Both the position numbers and the translations under genes were made by a program. Shown piece after piece: positions 6,107 to 8,679 of a stretch of 8,679 nt of DNA. Below the pieces are notes generated by a model that saw only the letters and a list, made by a program, of their open reading frames with translations, was not told the DNA's origin and did not search any database. This stretch comes from SAR202 cluster bacterium (GTDB lineage: Bacteria > Chloroflexota > Dehalococcoidia > SAR202 > CAJWER01). Numbering within the stretch: position 1 is the first letter of the stretch; each line of letters starts with the position of its first letter. The stretch covers positions 1 through 8,679 of the forward strand of contig JASLXL010000232.1 of assembly GCA_030740335.1 (NCBI GenBank), written 5' to 3'.

Positions 6107-7027
6107 CGGCTGTATAAGGGGTTGCCGGTCGCGACCGTCGCTGCACCTTCGACCGTGACCGTAGCGTTCATACTCGGGTGGATTGTGCAGGTATAAGCAA
6201 CCGTGCCAGCGGTGTCGAAGGTGAATTCAAAGATTGCATCTCTCCGAAGGTTTCCACTGTCAAAGCCACCCGCGCTGCTACCGTTGGAGCCCAGAGTGAC
6301 CGTGTGGGTCGACTGGTCAAGGTTGGTCCATCGGACGGTGGTTCCGGTAGCGACAGTCAGGTCCACATGGGCGAACTGCTGTATGTTCGTCTCCACACTC
6401 GCCTGAACACTCGTCTCACCCGTACCGGGGATATTGCCACAGGCAGTATATACGCCAGGGTTGCCGCTCTGGTGTGCGTTGACGGCGAATCCGCCCGTGA
6501 GCAAGCTATCAAGGGTGACGTCCACGGTGGTTACCGATGCACCTGAGCCACCCACAAAGTTGGCAAGCACATGGGCGACGTCTGCAAGTGTTTCGCCGCA
6601 TTGCCCTACGTGAATGTGAACTAACTCAGTCTCAAGGGCCCCTGCAGAAAGCGACAGTTCGACAAGAGTAGTGTCGGCGATAGCCGTGAGGGTAGCTGTG
6701 CCGACCTGACCGGAGGCGTTGAGACCGTTGAGCGTTATGCTGACTGATTCGCCCATTGCCGGCTCCGAGGTAGCAGTTGGTAACGCGGTTGGTGTGGTAG
6801 TTGGCAAAGCAGTGGCCGAGGGAGTCGGCTCAGGGACCGCAGTGGATGTGGGAGTCGAAATTGCCGTGGCAGTCGGACTTGGCTCACGGACCGCGGTGGA
6901 CGTGAATGTCGGAACTGCTGTGGCCGTGAGACTCGGCTCAGATGCTGCAGTCGACGTCATCTGTGCAGGCCGATAACAGGACAAGTCCCGTGAGAGCTGC
7001 ACCGGCGAAGATAATGAGACGCCGCAA
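6103..7027 (-). CDS. Predicted blue-copper (cupredoxin) lipoprotein with repeat linker; signal peptide frameshifted
   Basis: The main frame is open from ATG 7044 to TAA 6103, but its first 28 residues are not a signal peptide. In the neighbouring frame, TTG at 7027-7025 (AGGGA at 7036-7040, eight-base spacer) encodes LRRLIIFAGAALTGLVLLSA then Cys, an excellent lipoprotein signal with lipobox. That frame stops at 6938-6940. Removing one base between about 6957 and 6965 would join it to the main frame. Numbering from ATG 7044, residues 34-96 are a Pro/Thr/Ser/Ala linker, 97-205 a beta-sandwich with LVHIHVGQCG (143-150), NAHQSG and YTACG resembling CHRD/Cu,Zn-SOD-like domains, and 222-300 a plastocyanin-like domain with ligands His247 (STHTVT), Cys286 (YTC), His289 and Met292 (IHPSM). 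It would be anchored outside the membrane and carry electrons or bind copper. As sequenced, export should fail unless the shift is an error or is bypassed. Confidence 0.85.
6784..6945 (-). repeat. 54-bp tandem repeat encoding an 18-residue Pro/Thr/Ser linker unit
   Basis: Three consecutive 54-base units, with a partial fourth at 6757-6783, encode ASEPSLTATAVPTFTSTA, VREPSPTATAISTPTSTA and VPEPTPSATALPTTTPTA. The plus-strand hexamer ggctca marks the period at 6827, 6881 and 6935. The units have diverged at the base level, so the expansion is not recent. The repeat separates the lipid anchor from the folded domains. A leftover TSTA (codons 6957-6946) suggests that an earlier unit once lay upstream, next to the frameshift. 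Confidence 0.8.
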
Positions 7028-7035
7028 GGTTTGAT

Positions 7036-7040
7036 TCCCT
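7036..7040 (-). promoter_or_regulatory. Ribosome binding site for the TTG start of the copper lipoprotein
   Basis: On the minus strand AGGGA is followed after eight bases by TTG at 7027-7025, the first codon of the lipoprotein signal peptide. ATG 7044 lies upstream of this element and so cannot use it, which supports the TTG start. Confidence 0.5.
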
Positions 7041-7143
7041 GCATGATGCAGATCAGGCGGCTGAAGATGGACAGTCTCTCTCAAGTCCAGAGTCGCTTCT
7101 CCTCATATTTCTACGTGATATCCAAATGGGCGAAATTCCCTGG

Positions 7144-8166
7144 CTAGGAGCGATGTCCTTCCTCCGCCAGAGTATCATTTTCTGCACCAGTAGCTTCGAA
7201 ATGGACCGGCCTGTGGGCCGTGCGATCTACGGTCAGTTTAAAGATATCAAAGCGGTTGTAGCCGCCGACGACGTCGTGGTATTGCTTCGGTTCGACACAT
7301 GCCGAGAGGTCTATATCGGCGTAGAGCAGGCCTTCAGATTCCTTCATCACTTCAGACACCGGCTTTCCGTGGGGTCCCATCACAACGGAGACCCCTCTTG
7401 GACTGCAGTCCAAGATTCGGCCGGCATCAGGGTCTCGGGCGGCGAGTAGATCTCGAGTGACCTTATCTAGGAAGCCAGCCGCGACGATGTTGAAGGCTTT
7501 GGCCTCGAAGGAGTGAACCGCCGCACGAATCTGGATAGCTTGTTCAAGGTCATAATTATCAGAGGGCACCTGGTCGTGGGTCGGCCACGTGGGCGGGTAC
7601 GTTGACATGTGAACCTGTTCGCCCTGAGCCATCAGGGTGTATCGTGCAAGTGGATTGGTGTTCTCTCCGCAGATCAACATGCCCAGGCGGCCTATTTTCG
7701 TACTACTAACCTGGAGACCAGCTCCATCTCCTCTTGCCCACACTAGCTTCTCATAAAAGGTCGGGACTATCTTCCTGTGGTGATTCAGGATGGCGCCATC
7801 GTCCCCAATCAGCACGTTCGAGTTCCAGATATTTCCGACGCTTGCGTCCGTGCCCTCGTTGAAGCCCATCGATACGAACACGCCGGCCTCACGCGCCGTG
7901 TTGGCCAGCATGTCGAGTTCCGGGCCCGGCACCCGAATCGTGTTCGCAGCCAGCGCGCGAAAGAGGTCGTGGTTATAAATCGGCGCCTGCAAGGCGCACC
8001 AGAGAGGAAACGCGGGGATATACGTCTCTGGGAATACGACGAGTTGTGCGCCGTTTCCGGCTGCCTCGCGGATCATGGAGCAGGCCTTATCTACGGTTGC
8101 GGCGACATCCATAAAGACCGGGGAGACGTGCGCTGCAGCGGCCTTGTAAGAGGGGTACTGGATCAT
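7144..8166 (-). CDS. Nitrilase-superfamily carbon-nitrogen hydrolase
   Basis: From ATG 8166 the protein has 340 residues, normal for a nitrilase. The catalytic triad is plain: Glu47 in VVFPETYIPAFP, Lys132 in HHRKIVPT and Cys166 in LICGENTNPLARY. The second structural Glu139 (FYEK) is also present. The long region after the cysteine (STYPPTWP, then a helix with IQIRAAVHSFEAKAFN) resembles true nitrilases more than short amidases. These enzymes hydrolyse nitriles to acids, or amides, through a covalent thioimidate/thioester. The substrate is not readable, and the Gly after the cysteine, where Trp is common, may mark a subgroup. The open frame extends upstream to 8301, but AAGGA eight bases before 8166 and the family-typical N-terminus favour this start. 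It has no signal peptide and is cytoplasmic. It follows the dehydrogenase by 64 bases on the same strand, probably in one operon. Confidence 0.93.
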   Translation of the reverse strand: MIQYPSYKAAAAHVSPVFMDVAATVDKACSMIREAAGNGAQLVVFPETYIPAFPLWCALQAPIYNHDLFRALAANTIRVPGPELDMLANTAREAGVFVSMGFNEGTDASVGNIWNSNVLIGDDGAILNHHRKIVPTFYEKLVWARGDGAGLQVSSTKIGRLGMLICGENTNPLARYTLMAQGEQVHMSTYPPTWPTHDQVPSDNYDLEQAIQIRAAVHSFEAKAFNIVAAGFLDKVTRDLLAARDPDAGRILDCSPRGVSVVMGPHGKPVSEVMKESEGLLYADIDLSACVEPKQYHDVVGGYNRFDIFKLTVDRTAHRPVHFEATGAENDTLAEEGHRS

Positions 8167-8174
8167 GAGAACCA

Positions 8175-8179
8175 TCCTT
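8175..8179 (-). promoter_or_regulatory. Ribosome binding site of the nitrilase gene
   Basis: AAGGA on the minus strand is followed by eight bases and the ATG at 8166-8164. It overlaps an alternative in-frame ATG at 8175-8173, making that earlier start unlikely. Confidence 0.6.
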
Positions 8180-8230
8180 GTTCTTGCATAATAGGCGCTG
8201 TGGCGGCGACAAAGACCGACGCCTCGCCCA

Positions 8231-8679
8231 TTATGCCATTTTGAAAAGCATATCGACAGTGATTCGGTGATGCAACGGCTCACCAGTGAAGAAGCGCCCA
8301 AACTCGTCGGCTACGGTCTCACCCAGCCGGAGCCTCGACTCGATGGTGAGTCCGGCGGCGTGAGGGCTCAGGATCACATTGGGCAGCGTCCTGAAGGGGC
8401 TGTTGTTTGCCAACGGCTCCTCCGGAAATACGTCCAATGCAGCCGTGAATCGACCTGACTGGAGCTCAACAAGCAGCGCGTCGTAGTCCGCAGCATCGGC
8501 GCGAGCGGTGTTCACGAATAGCGCCCCGTCCTTGACAAGACCCCAGAGTCGGGCATCCAACATTCCCGTGGTTGCTTCAGTGGTGGGCGCGTGGTTCGTG
8601 ATCACGTCAGATGTAGCCATCAACTCGTCGAGTGCATCTACCCTGCTGACGCCCATCTCCGCTGCGTCTTCGTCATCCA
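8231..8679 (-). CDS. D-isomer-specific 2-hydroxyacid dehydrogenase, C-terminal part (N-terminus beyond window)
   Basis: The frame is open to the right edge and shows the last 148 residues, ending at TAA 8231-8233. The visible part covers the second half of the NAD-binding domain and the C-terminal return of the catalytic domain: SDVITNHAPTT, LFVNTAR with the catalytic Arg, ALDVFPEEP with the catalytic Glu, and LPNVILSPHAAG with the catalytic His. This Arg-Glu-His set defines the 2-hydroxyacid dehydrogenase family (phosphoglycerate, glyoxylate/hydroxypyruvate and related dehydrogenases), which oxidises or reduces 2-hydroxy/2-keto acids with NAD(P). The Gly usual after NTAR is Ala here, a mild change. 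Full-length members have about 310-330 residues, so roughly half is missing along with the nucleotide-binding GxGxxG. It is the first visible gene of the minus-strand group with the nitrilase and copper lipoprotein. A metabolic link to the nitrilase is inference. Confidence 0.9.
   Translation of the reverse strand, partial: DDEDAAEMGVSRVDALDELMATSDVITNHAPTTEATTGMLDARLWGLVKDGALFVNTARADAADYDALLVELQSGRFTAALDVFPEEPLANNSPFRTLPNVILSPHAAGLTIESRLRLGETVADEFGRFFTGEPLHHRITVDMLFKMA

Noticed and set aside
7042..7044. ATG as start of the copper lipoprotein
   Set aside because: The residues it adds are not a signal peptide and it lacks a ribosome binding site. The TTG at 7027 in the next frame has both.
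8167..8301. N-terminal extension of the nitrilase to 8301
   Set aside because: The added residues run into the end of the dehydrogenase gene and match nothing in nitrilases. ATG 8166 has a suitable AAGGA.

Overview
The window reads as bacterial chromosomal DNA, moderately GC-rich, with a metabolic gene set and no rRNA, tRNA, CRISPR array, insertion sequence or phage gene that I can recognise. The mix of an amidohydrolase-2 pair, FG-GAP/VCBS propellers, a nitrilase, a DMT-type permease remnant and a lipoprotein with a Pro/Thr/Ser-rich linker resembles environmental Chloroflexota (SAR202-like) genomes. That assignment is inference from gene content only.

Layout, left to right. (1) Minus strand, 1-1075: a lactonase-family beta-propeller gene runs off the left edge. 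A broken, very short lipoprotein remnant lies just upstream of it. (2) About 215 bases separate this from a plus-strand block. (3) Plus strand, 1291-6106: an AHSA1/SRPBCC protein, a seven-motif FG-GAP propeller, an amidohydrolase-2 enzyme with all metal ligands, a second amidohydrolase-fold protein that has lost them, a decayed EamA/DMT permease, and a second FG-GAP propeller that is a clear paralogue of the first. (4) Minus strand, 8679-6103: the C-terminal part of a D-2-hydroxyacid dehydrogenase (cut by the right edge), a nitrilase-superfamily hydrolase, and a predicted blue-copper lipoprotein whose signal peptide is out of frame with its body. The last gene converges on the second propeller gene, and their stop codons overlap in one TTAA.

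A reasonable reading is a small-molecule catabolic locus: lactone hydrolysis, amide/ester or decarboxylation chemistry (amidohydrolases), nitrile/amide hydrolysis and 2-hydroxyacid oxidation, with uptake formerly by the EamA permease. The FG-GAP proteins have no signal peptide, sit among soluble enzymes and keep histidines next to their calcium motifs. They may be intracellular enzymes or scaffolds, not surface adhesins. Three loci show decay or frameshifts: the lipoprotein remnant at 906-1075, the permease at 4689-4953 and the copper lipoprotein near 6957-6965. The six largest genes and both edge-truncated ones are open throughout.
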